Shown: one piece after another, positions 7,638 through 15,376 of the stretch | Numbering within the stretch: position 1 is the first letter of the stretch | How the letters are laid out: every line of letters begins with the position of its first letter | Assembly (NCBI GenBank): GCA_964441145.1 | Contig: CAYTUB010000062.1 | Span: 1 to 15,585, forward strand | Length of the DNA: 15,585 bases | From: SHLQ01 sp964441145 | GTDB lineage: Bacteria; Actinomycetota; Acidimicrobiia; Acidimicrobiales; SHLQ01 | Reading direction: 5' to 3' | Made by a program: the position numbers and the translations under genes | The notes under the pieces: model-generated | The model's input: only the letters and a program-made list of their open reading frames with translations | What the model was told of the DNA's origin: nothing | The model's database searches: none

Positions 7638-9206
7638 TTAGTGAGGGACGCTGATGTCTCGCACCGACACAATTTGAGGAAGCTCTTGGAGCTTTGCGAC
7701 GATGACCTCAGGGATCGCCGTCTTGGTAGACAGCGCCATGAGCGCAATATCGCCCGTTGCCGATTGCCCCAGGTGCATATCGTCGATGTTGATCCCGGCT
7801 TCGCCGAAGATCGTGCCGACCTTGCCGATCATGCCTGGTGAATCTTCGTTGATCACGAGAAGCAAATGCTCACTCGACGGTAGGTCGATCGTGATGCCAT
7901 CAACCGAGATGATTCGGGCAGCACCGGTGAGAAGATCGATGGTTCCTGCAATGGAGTGGCCGTCTCCCTCGACCTTGATGCCGTTGACCAACCCAGACGG
8001 GGTCTTGGTTGTTGCTCGAGCATTGAACTTCACGCCGGATTCCTTGGCGATGTCTTCGGCATTCACATAGCTCACCGGCACATCGCTTGATTGGCTCATG
8101 ACGCCCTTGGTAATGGCCAGTTCGGCCATTCTGCAATCCATTCCACCGATCTCGCCGGCGAAGACGACGTCGACCGAAGTAGGGGATTCGACAAGGCGAG
8201 CGAACTGGGCGCCAAGTATCTCGGCCAACGGGAGGAAGGGGCGAACGGTTTCGGACACGCCGCGGGCGGCGACGTTGACTGCGAACGGAACAAAGTCACC
8301 GGCGAGTGCGAGCCGAACCTGCTCGGCGATGGTTTCACCTGCTCGGGTCTGAGCCTCAGAAGTGCTCGCACCAAGGTGCGGGGTGACAACGACCTGGGGC
8401 AGGGCGAAAAGCGGTGACTCGGTCTTGGGTTCGCTGTCGAATACGTCGATCGCCGCTCCAGCGATCGTGCCTGCCGAGATGGCCTCGGCGAGATCGGCCT
8501 CGTTGATGATGCCGCCGCGTGCGACGTTGACGATCCGAAGGTTTGGTTTGGCCAACGTGAGGCGTTCGGCGTTGATGAGGTTGACGGTGTCTGGCGTGCG
8601 CGCCAGGTGCAGCGTCAAGAAGTCAGCTTCGGCCACCAGTTCGTCGATACCCATGAGCTCGACCCCAAGTTCTGATGCCCGCTCGGGGCTCACGAAGGGA
8701 TCGTGGCCAATGAGTCGCATGCCAAAGGCCTTCGCCCGCACCGCAACGATGCCACCAATGTTGCCCAGGCCGACAATGCCGAGGGTCTTGTCCATCAGCT
8801 CGACTCCGCCCCAATTGGAGCGTTCCCATCGGCCATTGGTAAGCGCGGCGTGAGCTTGCGGCACGTTTCGTGCCACGGCGAGAAGCATGGCCAAGGTGTG
8901 TTCGGCGGCCGACACCGAATTCGAGGTCGGGGCGTTTGCAACGATGACACCAGCAGCGGTTGCTGCGTCGGTGTCGACGTTGTCGAGTCCGACGCCTGCG
9001 CGTCCAACAACCTGCAGGACATCGCTTGCTTCGAAGACCTCTGCGGTGACTTGTGTAGCGGACCGAATGATCAGTCCGTGTGCCCCCACGATTGCTTCGC
9101 AAAGCTCGTCAGGGGAGAGCCCCAGCGACACGTCGACTTCGTGGCCCGCATCTCGAAGGAGGTCGAGGCCGCTTTCAGCAAGTTTTTCCGTCACAAGAAT
9201 CCGCAT
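7638..9206 (-). CDS. serA: D-3-phosphoglycerate dehydrogenase
   Basis: SerA oxidises 3-phosphoglycerate to 3-phosphohydroxypyruvate with NAD+, the first committed step of serine synthesis. The 522-residue protein has the long architecture common in actinobacteria: a split substrate-binding domain, a nucleotide-binding domain with GLGNIG at 146-151, an intervening domain (about 315-440) and a C-terminal ACT domain (about 447-522) that normally senses serine. Catalytic residues are visible as R230 (VNVARGG), E259 (DSEP) and H277 (TPHLGASTSEAQ); GRAGVGLDNVD (68-78) is also typical. It lies 86 nt downstream of serB on the same strand. TAGCTT 6 nt before the ATG suggests that serA may also have its own promoter. 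Confidence 0.97.
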   Translation of the reverse strand: MRILVTEKLAESGLDLLRDAGHEVDVSLGLSPDELCEAIVGAHGLIIRSATQVTAEVFEASDVLQVVGRAGVGLDNVDTDAATAAGVIVANAPTSNSVSAAEHTLAMLLAVARNVPQAHAALTNGRWERSNWGGVELMDKTLGIVGLGNIGGIVAVRAKAFGMRLIGHDPFVSPERASELGVELMGIDELVAEADFLTLHLARTPDTVNLINAERLTLAKPNLRIVNVARGGIINEADLAEAISAGTIAGAAIDVFDSEPKTESPLFALPQVVVTPHLGASTSEAQTRAGETIAEQVRLALAGDFVPFAVNVAARGVSETVRPFLPLAEILGAQFARLVESPTSVDVVFAGEIGGMDCRMAELAITKGVMSQSSDVPVSYVNAEDIAKESGVKFNARATTKTPSGLVNGIKVEGDGHSIAGTIDLLTGAARIISVDGITIDLPSSEHLLLVINEDSPGMIGKVGTIFGEAGINIDDMHLGQSATGDIALMALSTKTAIPEVIVAKLQELPQIVSVRDISVPH

Positions 9207-9212
9207 GGCTCC

Positions 9213-9218
9213 AAGCTA
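9213..9218 (-). promoter_or_regulatory. Possible -10 box of serA
   Basis: TAGCTT on the minus strand ends 6 nt before the serA ATG. The 86-nt gap after serB leaves room for a promoter. No good -35 was found, and the intervening bases (GGAGCC) could instead be a very close ribosome site. Confidence 0.35.
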
Positions 9219-9292
9219 CGGGGTCAATGGGGAAGCGATGCGGGGAACTCGCCGCGTTCACTGTGATTTCCGCCTCGTTTTTGTGGACTTGC

Positions 9293-10489
9293 CTACTCGG
9301 CGCTGTCGTCGATGGTCTTTTCGGCGACGAGTTCCTCTCGACGCACGCCCAGCATGAACAGGACCGCATCGAGATGTGGGGTGCTAAGGGTAGTGTCTGC
9401 GGCCTCGCGCACGACTTGTTTGGCGCAGAAGGCAACGCCCAACCCTGCTGTGGCGAGCATGTCGAGGTCATTGGCGCCGTCGCCTACGGCAACGACCTGC
9501 TCGAGAGCGATGCCTTCGATGGTTGCGATTTCGCGAAGGAAGTCGGCCTTGGCGGCGCGATCGACGACCGGACCATCAATCTTGCCGGTCAGGATCCCTC
9601 GACGAATCTCCAAGATATTGGCGTGGGCGTAGTCGAGGTCGAGACGATCGCTCAAACGACTCGTGAAACTCGTGAAGCCTCCGCTCACGATGGCCACCTT
9701 GTATCCCATGTGCTTGAGGGTGCTGATGAAGGTATTCGCCCCTTGGGTGAGCTCGAGTCGTTCGTAGGCCCGGTCGATGATCTCCACAGGTTGTCCGGCA
9801 AGCAGCGCTACCCGTTCACGTAGCGATTCCTCAAAGTCGAGTTCGCCAGCCATTGCCGACTCGGTAATCGCTGCGCACTGCTCGCCGACGCCAGCCTGCT
9901 CAGCGAGGAGGTCGATCATCTCGTTTTGAATCAACGTCGAGTCGACATCGAGGATGATCAGGCGTTGCGCACGTCGGCGTAGCCCGTTTCGTTGGACGGC
10001 AACGTCGAAACGTGGGTTGTCGGCGGCGGTGTCGACGAGCAACGCTCGCATCTCATCGGCGTGACCGCCATGGACCTCGAATTCGTAACACCACACCGGC
10101 GTGCGCGCGAGCCGCTTGATGCGCTCGATATTGCCGTTGGCCTTGGCGATTGCCGCCGTGACCTGTTCGAGGTCCTGTGGACCGAGTTCGGGGCCGATCA
10201 CCGACACGATGAGGCTCGGCAACGACGGTACGGGAATCGATTCGACAACCTCAAAGTCGATATCGAGCCCACGCTCCCAGCCAATGAGCAGCACATCTTT
10301 GAGAACGTTTTGACCTGGGGGCACATCGACGACAAGTTCGAGGGTCAATCGGCCGCGCACAACGATCTGTTCGATGTCTTGCACCGATGCATTCGCCCGT
10401 GAGAGGACCGCCATCACGCTTGAGGTGATGCCGCTTTGGTCCGGTCCGGAGATTCGGATGAGGATCGTCTCACGATCGTCAGGTGGCAT
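9293..10489 (-). CDS. serB: Phosphoserine phosphatase with N-terminal ACT domains
   Basis: SerB removes phosphate from L-phosphoserine, the last step of serine synthesis. The 398-residue protein has two N-terminal ACT-like regions (about 7-84, opening ILIRISGPDQSGITS, and about 92-168), then a HAD-type phosphatase domain. The HAD motifs are complete: DVDST with nucleophile D181 and acid D183, VSGG around S269, and GDGANDLDM (336-344) for magnesium. Length and order match actinobacterial SerB. The start codon lies 9 nt after the rhomboid stop with no clear Shine-Dalgarno, so translation is probably coupled to that gene. With serA next in line, two of the three serine-pathway steps are side by side; serC is not in the window. 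Confidence 0.95.
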   Translation of the reverse strand: MPPDDRETILIRISGPDQSGITSSVMAVLSRANASVQDIEQIVVRGRLTLELVVDVPPGQNVLKDVLLIGWERGLDIDFEVVESIPVPSLPSLIVSVIGPELGPQDLEQVTAAIAKANGNIERIKRLARTPVWCYEFEVHGGHADEMRALLVDTAADNPRFDVAVQRNGLRRRAQRLIILDVDSTLIQNEMIDLLAEQAGVGEQCAAITESAMAGELDFEESLRERVALLAGQPVEIIDRAYERLELTQGANTFISTLKHMGYKVAIVSGGFTSFTSRLSDRLDLDYAHANILEIRRGILTGKIDGPVVDRAAKADFLREIATIEGIALEQVVAVGDGANDLDMLATAGLGVAFCAKQVVREAADTTLSTPHLDAVLFMLGVRREELVAEKTIDDSAE

Positions 10490-10498
10490 GGTCAGACG

Positions 10499-11140
10499 TT
10501 AGCTATCGAGAAGAGGGTCGGGGTTGCTAGCGACGGATTTCACCTTGCGTGAGGTGAGCACCCGAGCCGCAACGACGCCTGCGACGAAACCGAAGATGTG
10601 GCCCTCAAAGGACAATCCAGGCCGGGGTACGAAGCCGATGAGGATCGTTCCGCCGTAGAGGAAGAGCGTGATGAGCCCGATGCCAATCGACAGTGGCCTG
10701 CGTTCAAAGAACGCGGATGCCACCAGAAACCCAAACAAACCAAAGACCCAGCCCGAGGCCCCGATATGGACCTCATTGGAGCCAATGGCGAACGCCCAAA
10801 CCAAGAGGCCTCCAAGAGCGACAATGATCACGCTGGCGTTGATCCACAGGCGCGGACCTCGGACGAGGACGAGTGCGCTGAGCACCGCGAAGGGGATCGT
10901 GTTGGAGATCAGATGTGGGAATCCGCTGTGTAGGAACGGTGACCACAAGATGCCGTCGAGGCCATCGACCATTCGGGGTCTGATACCGGCGCCATCGAGG
11001 TCGCCGCCGAGAACGGTGTCGACGATCTCCGCGATCCACATGACCGCAAGCGCGCCGACGACCAAACCCAATCGGCCCGTGAGCCACTCGGGAACCGCGG
11101 GTCGGTCCTGTGAAGTAATGGGAGAGTCAGCGTCCGCCAT
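10499..11140 (-). CDS. Rhomboid-family intramembrane serine protease
   Basis: This 213-residue protein should cleave other membrane proteins within the bilayer. The catalytic serine is in GASG (S129) and the catalytic histidine in EGHIFGF (H181); HLISN with N80 supplies the expected oxyanion-hole side. About six membrane helices are predicted, the core rhomboid number, preceded by a polar N-terminus of about 20 residues. Family rhomboids are found in most bacteria, usually with unknown substrates. It appears to be the first gene of a unit with serB and serA (9-nt gap to serB). A role in serine metabolism is not implied by the fold; the link may only be transcriptional. Confidence 0.92.
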   Translation of the reverse strand: MADADSPITSQDRPAVPEWLTGRLGLVVGALAVMWIAEIVDTVLGGDLDGAGIRPRMVDGLDGILWSPFLHSGFPHLISNTIPFAVLSALVLVRGPRLWINASVIIVALGGLLVWAFAIGSNEVHIGASGWVFGLFGFLVASAFFERRPLSIGIGLITLFLYGGTILIGFVPRPGLSFEGHIFGFVAGVVAARVLTSRKVKSVASNPDPLLDS

Positions 11141-11146
11141 GTACCA

Positions 11147-11152
11147 AGGATA
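11147..11152 (-). promoter_or_regulatory. Likely -10 box of the rhomboid-serB-serA unit
   Basis: TATCCT on the minus strand is a good TANNNT box and ends 6 nt before the rhomboid ATG, predicting a leaderless message. No Shine-Dalgarno is present. It lies in the 21-bp gap between the luciferase-like gene and the rhomboid gene, so its -35 would be inside the end of the upstream gene. Confidence 0.45.
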
Positions 11153-11161
11153 ACGGCCCGA

Positions 11162-12106
11162 TTAGGGACTGTCGGCCGGCTCAGGATTGAGCGCCTGCGT
11201 GAGCGTATGGAGATGCTCGAGATCTTTGAGATCGAGGACCTGAAAATACATCCGAGTGCAACCAGCTTCGGCGAAGGCCGCAATACGTTCGGTGGCTTCA
11301 TCGATAAGCCCGGCGACACCGTTCTGTCGCAGTTCGCTCTTCTCTCGACCGATCGCTTCGGCGCGACGGGCAAATTCGGCTTCACTCTCGCCAATCGCGA
11401 CGACTTGGGCTGCTGACCAGACCAAGCTCTCGGGGTCTCGCTCGCGAGATTCACAGGATTCGACGACCGGTCCGCAGATCTCGCTCCATTCTTCGGGGCT
11501 TGCGAAGGGGACGTTGAATTCGCTCGCGTAAGCGGCTGCAAGCGCAGGGGTGCGTCGCTTGCCGCGCCCGCCGATGATGATCGGTGGCGATGGGCGCTGC
11601 CACGGTCGAGGTAGTGCGGGGGAGTCGACCAGGGTGAAGTGGTCGCCGGCGTAGGAGAACGGTTCGCCCTCGGGCGCTGACCACAAGCCTGAAATGATCG
11701 CCAGAGACTCACTTAGCCGGTCGAAACGCTCACCAATCGGTGGAAACGGAACCCCGATGGCTGCATGTTCCTCTTCGTACCAGCCGGCTCCGATGCCTAA
11801 CTCGACGCGACCGGCACTCATTTCATCAATTTGTGAAACGGTGACCGCAAGCTGGCCGGGATGGTGAAAGGTCATTGGAGACACGAGCGTGCCCAACCGC
11901 ATCTTCTCGGTGTCGCGTGCAAGTCCGGCGATCGTGGTCCACGCCGAGAGCGGGCCCGGCAGCCCACTGACCGTGTCACCCATCTTGAGATAGTGATCGG
12001 AGGTGAAGAAACCGTCGAAACCAAGTTCCTCAGCGCGGCGGGCGAGCGTGACAACTTCGGAATAGGTGGTTCCTTGCTGTGGCTCGATGAAAATTCGGGC
12101 GTCCAT
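11162..12106 (-). CDS. LLM-class (probably F420-dependent) oxidoreductase
   Basis: The 314-residue protein has the TIM-barrel fold signature of bacterial luciferase-like monooxygenases and F420-dependent reductases. Visible motifs are RAEELGFDGFFTSDHYL (24-40), RLGTLVSPMTFHHPGQLA (70-87), the AGRVELGIGAGWYEEEH block (98-114) and PIIIGGRGKRRTPALAA. This sub-family pattern, in an actinobacterial setting, favours coenzyme F420 over FMN; that is an inference. The substrate is unknown. The ATG at 12106 is chosen over a TTG one codon earlier. It lies 20 nt after the iclR stop on the same strand, so the two are probably co-transcribed and the regulator may control this enzyme. Confidence 0.9.
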   Translation of the reverse strand: MDARIFIEPQQGTTYSEVVTLARRAEELGFDGFFTSDHYLKMGDTVSGLPGPLSAWTTIAGLARDTEKMRLGTLVSPMTFHHPGQLAVTVSQIDEMSAGRVELGIGAGWYEEEHAAIGVPFPPIGERFDRLSESLAIISGLWSAPEGEPFSYAGDHFTLVDSPALPRPWQRPSPPIIIGGRGKRRTPALAAAYASEFNVPFASPEEWSEICGPVVESCESRERDPESLVWSAAQVVAIGESEAEFARRAEAIGREKSELRQNGVAGLIDEATERIAAFAEAGCTRMYFQVLDLKDLEHLHTLTQALNPEPADSP

Positions 12107-12126
12107 CAAGCGAACACGCTATCGCT

Positions 12127-12876
12127 CTACGGCGACCGGAGCTGTGACTCGATCCTTTGCGCTGTCGCAACGACGCGCTCGCCGAGTTCGGTCTGGTCGC
12201 TGTTGCCAGGGAATCGGAAGGAAGGTCCGTGGACGTGAATGGCGAGCGTGGCTCGGCCGGATCGGTCGGCAATGGGTGCGGCGATCGAGTTGATGTCGTC
12301 GGTGAACTCTTGAAAGACCCAACAAAAGCCGTCGTCTCGGATCTGTTCGAACCGATTGCGGAGGGCATCGGGGTCGGTAACCGTGCGTTTGGTGAACGGT
12401 TCGAGTTCGTTTGCAAGAAACGAGTTCTGTGTCGCTCGGGATGAAAAGGCAAGGGTGCAGAGTCCGGCGGGCACGGCATGGGCAGGCGTTGGTTCGTCGG
12501 TCCAGTCGCGCACGACCACAGAGGATTCAGGGTCATCGACTTGGAGCAGAGTACGAACAACCGTGCCGTCGAAACGGTTGAAGCCGACGGCTTCCCCGGT
12601 GAGTTCCATTAGCTCGGTCAGATGAGGGCGAGCAATCTCAATGATGCTTTGGCCGTCGCGCAGGGCTCGTGCCAGTTCGGAAATTCCGTCGCCAAGCTCG
12701 TACATGCCGTCGTTGTTTTGTTGCACGGCTCGCTCGACGTCGAGGCTCGACAGCAGTCGTGACACCGTGCTTTTGGGCAAGCCGGTACGGTCGCCGAGGT
12801 CGGTCACCCCTGCAGGCCCAAGGGACAGCGCCCGCAGGATCATGAATGCTCGTTCGAGTGATTGCACACCAGCCAC
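12127..12876 (-). CDS. IclR-family transcriptional regulator
   Basis: From the GTG at 12876 the protein has 249 residues, normal for the family. It opens with the IclR signature GVQSLERAFMILRAL, continues with a winged helix-turn-helix (about 22-45, including GLPKSTVSRLLSSL) and has a C-terminal effector-binding domain (about 75-249) with LTELMELTGEAVGF and the INSIAAPI segment. Longer starts exist (12882, and GTG 12933), but TACGCT lies 8 nt before 12876 and family homology begins there. Two near-palindromic boxes directly upstream, matching one before the molybdopterin oxidoreductase at 15435, are probable binding sites, implying autoregulation. It is divergent from the lipoprotein gene. 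Confidence 0.9.
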   Translation of the reverse strand: MAGVQSLERAFMILRALSLGPAGVTDLGDRTGLPKSTVSRLLSSLDVERAVQQNNDGMYELGDGISELARALRDGQSIIEIARPHLTELMELTGEAVGFNRFDGTVVRTLLQVDDPESSVVVRDWTDEPTPAHAVPAGLCTLAFSSRATQNSFLANELEPFTKRTVTDPDALRNRFEQIRDDGFCWVFQEFTDDINSIAAPIADRSGRATLAIHVHGPSFRFPGNSDQTELGERVVATAQRIESQLRSP

Positions 12877-12884
12877 AGCCACGT

Positions 12885-12890
12885 AGCGTA
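12885..12890 (-). promoter_or_regulatory. Likely -10 box of iclR
   Basis: TACGCT on the minus strand ends 8 nt before the GTG at 12876, predicting a leaderless message. The first operator-like box abuts it on the upstream side, so a bound repressor would block the -35/-10 interval. Confidence 0.4.
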
Positions 12891-12904
12891 CCACGATGCG
12901 GAAC
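12891..12904. promoter_or_regulatory. Candidate IclR operator, copy 1
   Basis: CCACGATGCGGAAC is a near-palindrome whose reverse complement GTTCCGCATCGTGG resembles the 17-bp palindrome at 15377-15393. It lies immediately upstream of the predicted iclR -10 box, in the iclR/lipoprotein divergent region. Confidence 0.55.
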
Positions 12905-12912
12905 GGGCTGTC

Positions 12913-12926
12913 CCACGATGTGGAAC
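12913..12926. promoter_or_regulatory. Candidate IclR operator, copy 2
   Basis: CCACGATGTGGAAC repeats copy 1 with one difference, 22 bp further on (two helical turns), and contains the perfect inverted repeat CCAC-GAT-GTGG. Two boxes on the same helix face suit cooperative binding of IclR dimers, as known for this family. Confidence 0.6.
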
Positions 12927-12971
12927 ACGTCACGTGGCGGAGGGCGAAGACTCATCAACCACTATTGCGCC

Positions 12972-12977
12972 TACGCT
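12972..12977 (+). promoter_or_regulatory. Likely -10 box of the lipoprotein gene
   Basis: TACGCT ends 8 nt before the ATG at 12986, the same hexamer and spacing as predicted for iclR on the other strand. No Shine-Dalgarno is present, so a leaderless message is likely. Confidence 0.4.
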
Positions 12978-12985
12978 CTACAACC

Positions 12986-13495
12986 ATGATGCGACGTATT
13001 GCAGCTGGACTCGTTTTGGCTTTGGCCCTGAGTGCATGCGCAGGATCAGGCAGCGAGCCGGTTGTGCAGGTTGGCGACCGAATCGTTGATGAGGACACCT
13101 TCTTTGCCGCGTTCGTGGCGCGGGAGGGGCCTGATTTCGAGTTCGATGGGACGCTCCCCGAAGAGGATGCGATTGACTGGGCAGAGTTTGTCGTGAATGG
13201 GTTGGCCGTTCATCAGTCTCTTGAGGCGAGCGACCTGAATTCGGATCTATCCCGTGAGCTGACGACGGAGATCCTCGGCCGGGCGATGGCCGACGGCCGG
13301 ATGTTGGAGCTTGAAGAGGGGTCGCCCGAGCTTCAGTTGATCGTCGACCTTCTCAGTCCTGCGCAGCTGGTCCTGACCGATCAACAATTCGCTGCGTTGG
13401 ATGGGAGTCTCGCCGACATCTTTGCCCAAGCAGAAGTAGCGGACTGGCTCGGGACACTCGACCCCGAGACCGGGGAGATAACTCCTCCGAGCTAG
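12986..13495 (+). CDS. Small secreted lipoprotein, possibly SurA-N-like
   Basis: The product has 170 residues. It starts with a basic MMRR, a hydrophobic stretch and the lipobox LSAC, so C18 should be lipid-modified and the protein held on the outer face of the membrane. The mature part is strongly acidic. It begins with VVQVGDRIVDEDTFFAAF, resembling the entry segment of SurA/PrsA-type chaperones, and ends with WLGTLDPETGEITPPS, a tail similar to that of some actinobacterial SurA-like lipoproteins. No PPIase domain is present and the protein is shorter than a full chaperone, so this link is tentative. A frame opening at 12896 is longer but would bury the signal peptide. It is convergent with proS (11 nt). 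Confidence 0.75.
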   Translation: MMRRIAAGLVLALALSACAGSGSEPVVQVGDRIVDEDTFFAAFVAREGPDFEFDGTLPEEDAIDWAEFVVNGLAVHQSLEASDLNSDLSRELTTEILGRAMADGRMLELEEGSPELQLIVDLLSPAQLVLTDQQFAALDGSLADIFAQAEVADWLGTLDPETGEITPPS

Positions 13496-13506
13496 GCCTC
13501 TGACTT

Positions 13507-15204
13507 CTAACCCAGGATGTCTTGGACCTTTGCCGCGATCGCATCGAGCGCGACCTCTTCGGTTTCGCCAGTTGCGCGTGGGGTGAACTCGACCATGCCC
13601 TCTTTGATGCCGCGTGGACCCATGGTGACGCGATAGGGGATGCCGATGAGTTCGCTGTCGGCGAATTTAACTCCGGCACGTGCATCGCGATCGTCGAGGA
13701 GCACGTCGACGCCAGCGGCCAGTAACTCTTCGTACAGCGCGTTGGCCGCGTTGACGGTGTCTTCGTCCTTCAGGTTCATCAAGGTGATGACCACTTCGAA
13801 TGGCGCGACCTCTGTCGGCCAGATGAGGCCCTTGTCGTCGTTGTGGGTTTCGGCGATCGTGGCCATATTGCGGCCGATGCCGATGCCGTAGCTGCCCATT
13901 ACGATCGGGCGCTGCACGCCGTCGGCGTCGAGTACGTTGGCGCCCATCGCCTCTGAGTACTTGGTGCCGAGCTTGAAGATGTGGCCAGCTTCGATGCAGC
14001 GGACGACCTCGATGGCCGTGCCGCACTTGGGGCAGGGCTCGCCCTCGCTCACCTCTCGGAGGTCGATGTACTCGCGCACGTTGACATCGCGGGCGACATC
14101 GACGCCGCGGAAATGCCAGTCGTCCTCGTTGGCTCCGGTGGTGAGGTTCGTTCGGTCTTTGAGAGCAAGATCGACATAGATCGGAATGTCTTCGCTCACG
14201 CCGACAGCACCGAGTGAGCCTGGGCGGGCGCCCAAGTGTTCGACGGTTTCGTCGGGGGTTGCGGGGCGCATCTCGATCGCGCCGGTCGAGTCCTGGAGCT
14301 TTTGCATGTTCAGCTGATGATCGCCACGCACGACTGCAATCGTGATTTGACCGTCGAGGACCATGATCATCGACTTCATCTGGCTGACCGCCGGAGCGCC
14401 CGCTTCCTCGAGTGCCTTGATCGTGCGGATGCCTGGTGTCGCGAACTTCTCGGGCTCGGCTGGGCCGGCGTCATCGCTGATTGGGTCGAGTCCCGACGTC
14501 GCTCGTTCGACGTTTGCCCGGTAGTCGCAGCTCGGACAACGAACAACGTCATCCTCACCGCTTAGGGCAGGGACCATGAACTCAATGGAGCCCGCCCCGC
14601 CCATCGCTCCCGATGATGCTTCGACGGGCATGGCGTCGAGGTCGAGCCGCTCGAAGATGCGCACGTAGGTATCGTGGTGCTTGTCGAAGTTAGCGTCGAG
14701 GCCTGCAGCGTCAAGGTCGAGGCTGTAGCTGTCCTTCATCGCGAACTCTCGGACGCGCAACAGCCCCGCCTTGGGGCGTGGTTCATCTCGGAACTTCCAC
14801 TGGATCTGATACCAGATCTGGGGGAGCGTCTTGTAGCTGTTGATCTCGGTTGCGGCCTGGGCGAAGGCTTCTTCGTGGGTCATCGCCAAACCCACCTCGG
14901 TGCCCGAGCGATCCTCGAGGCGGAACATCTCTTGGCCCATGGTCTCCCAACGGCCCGATGCTTCCCACAGCGCCTTTGGGTGCATGCCGGGGAAGAGGAA
15001 CTCTTGGCCGCCGATGGCGTTCATCTCTTCGCGGACGATGTTGGCCACCTTCTCATGCACCCGCCAGCCCAGCGGCAACATGTTGTAGTGGCCTGCGTGC
15101 AGCTGACGGATAAAGCCGCCGCGCACCAACAACTTGTGGCTAATGGCCTCGGCGTCACCGGGTGCATCTCGAAGGGTGGGAACAAACAGGTTCGACCAGC
15201 GCAT
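13507..15204 (-). CDS. proS: Prolyl-tRNA synthetase (bacterial type)
   Basis: ProS charges tRNA-Pro with proline in the cytoplasm. The 565-residue protein has the class II synthetase motifs: an N-terminal segment RQLHAGHYNMLPLGWRV (33-49), THEE (109-112), motif 2 with KFRDEPRPKAGLLRVREF (137-154) and MKDSYS, and motif 3 GSYGIGIGRNMATIAE. An insertion domain, as in the bacterial long form, lies between motifs 2 and 3 and should edit mischarged alanine. It is bracketed by CPSC (C223, C226) and CPKC pairs that may bind zinc. A C-terminal anticodon-binding domain completes it. The ATG at 15204 has no Shine-Dalgarno but has TAAGGT 8 nt upstream. Length and order are ordinary. Confidence 0.97.
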   Translation of the reverse strand: MRWSNLFVPTLRDAPGDAEAISHKLLVRGGFIRQLHAGHYNMLPLGWRVHEKVANIVREEMNAIGGQEFLFPGMHPKALWEASGRWETMGQEMFRLEDRSGTEVGLAMTHEEAFAQAATEINSYKTLPQIWYQIQWKFRDEPRPKAGLLRVREFAMKDSYSLDLDAAGLDANFDKHHDTYVRIFERLDLDAMPVEASSGAMGGAGSIEFMVPALSGEDDVVRCPSCDYRANVERATSGLDPISDDAGPAEPEKFATPGIRTIKALEEAGAPAVSQMKSMIMVLDGQITIAVVRGDHQLNMQKLQDSTGAIEMRPATPDETVEHLGARPGSLGAVGVSEDIPIYVDLALKDRTNLTTGANEDDWHFRGVDVARDVNVREYIDLREVSEGEPCPKCGTAIEVVRCIEAGHIFKLGTKYSEAMGANVLDADGVQRPIVMGSYGIGIGRNMATIAETHNDDKGLIWPTEVAPFEVVITLMNLKDEDTVNAANALYEELLAAGVDVLLDDRDARAGVKFADSELIGIPYRVTMGPRGIKEGMVEFTPRATGETEEVALDAIAAKVQDILG

Positions 15205-15212
15205 AGTCGCAG

Positions 15213-15218
15213 ACCTTA
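15213..15218 (-). promoter_or_regulatory. Likely -10 box of proS
   Basis: TAAGGT on the minus strand ends 8 nt before the proS ATG, suggesting a leaderless message. A -35 at the usual distance would fall at about 15235-15242, inside the first intergenic repeat unit. Confidence 0.4.
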
Positions 15219-15234
15219 CCGCCCGCCCCTCGAA

Positions 15235-15279
15235 AATCTGTGGTCCGTGAGCGGACTATAGGCATGCTGGCCGACCACA
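15235..15279. repeat. 45-bp intergenic direct repeat, unit 1
   Basis: This unit matches unit 2 at 35 of 45 positions with no gap and a 61-bp period; the core GTGAGCGGACTA is identical. It also has perfect 9-bp inverted ends, TCTGTGGTC (15237-15245) and GACCACAGA (15273-15281), and a small inner inverted repeat GTCCG/CGGAC. It overlaps the expected -35 region of proS. Confidence 0.8.
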
Positions 15280-15295
15280 GAACTCGGGTCTGTGG

Positions 15296-15340
15296 AATCT
15301 GTGGGCTGTGAGCGGACTACGGGAGGGCTTTCTGACCACA
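15296..15340. repeat. 45-bp intergenic direct repeat, unit 2
   Basis: This is the second unit. It keeps shorter inverted ends, TGTGG (15300-15304) and CCACA (15336-15340). A further TGTGG lies just before it at 15291-15295. It sits between proS and the molybdopterin oxidoreductase gene and encodes nothing evident. Confidence 0.8.
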
Positions 15341-15376
15341 AATTCCATACGCCCGTGTACTACGCTGCTGTGACGG

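Noticed and set aside
9080..9823. A 247-codon plus-strand frame across the serA/serB junction, and similar long frames opposite serA (8703-9266, 8362-8853).
   Set aside because: These are GC-driven antisense frames; SerA and SerB motifs are complete on the minus strand.
10909..11712. A 267-codon minus-strand frame overlapping the rhomboid and luciferase-like genes, plus 12030-12560.
   Set aside because: Both lie out of frame with well-recognised proteins, and their products are low-complexity Arg/Ser/Pro-rich.
12877..12933. Longer IclR protein from GTG 12933.
   Set aside because: The extra residues are not part of the family, and the two operator-like boxes would fall in coding sequence.
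15235..15340. A CRISPR array.
   Set aside because: There are only two imperfect units (35 of 45 identical), 16 bp apart, with no spacers of constant size and no cas genes nearby.
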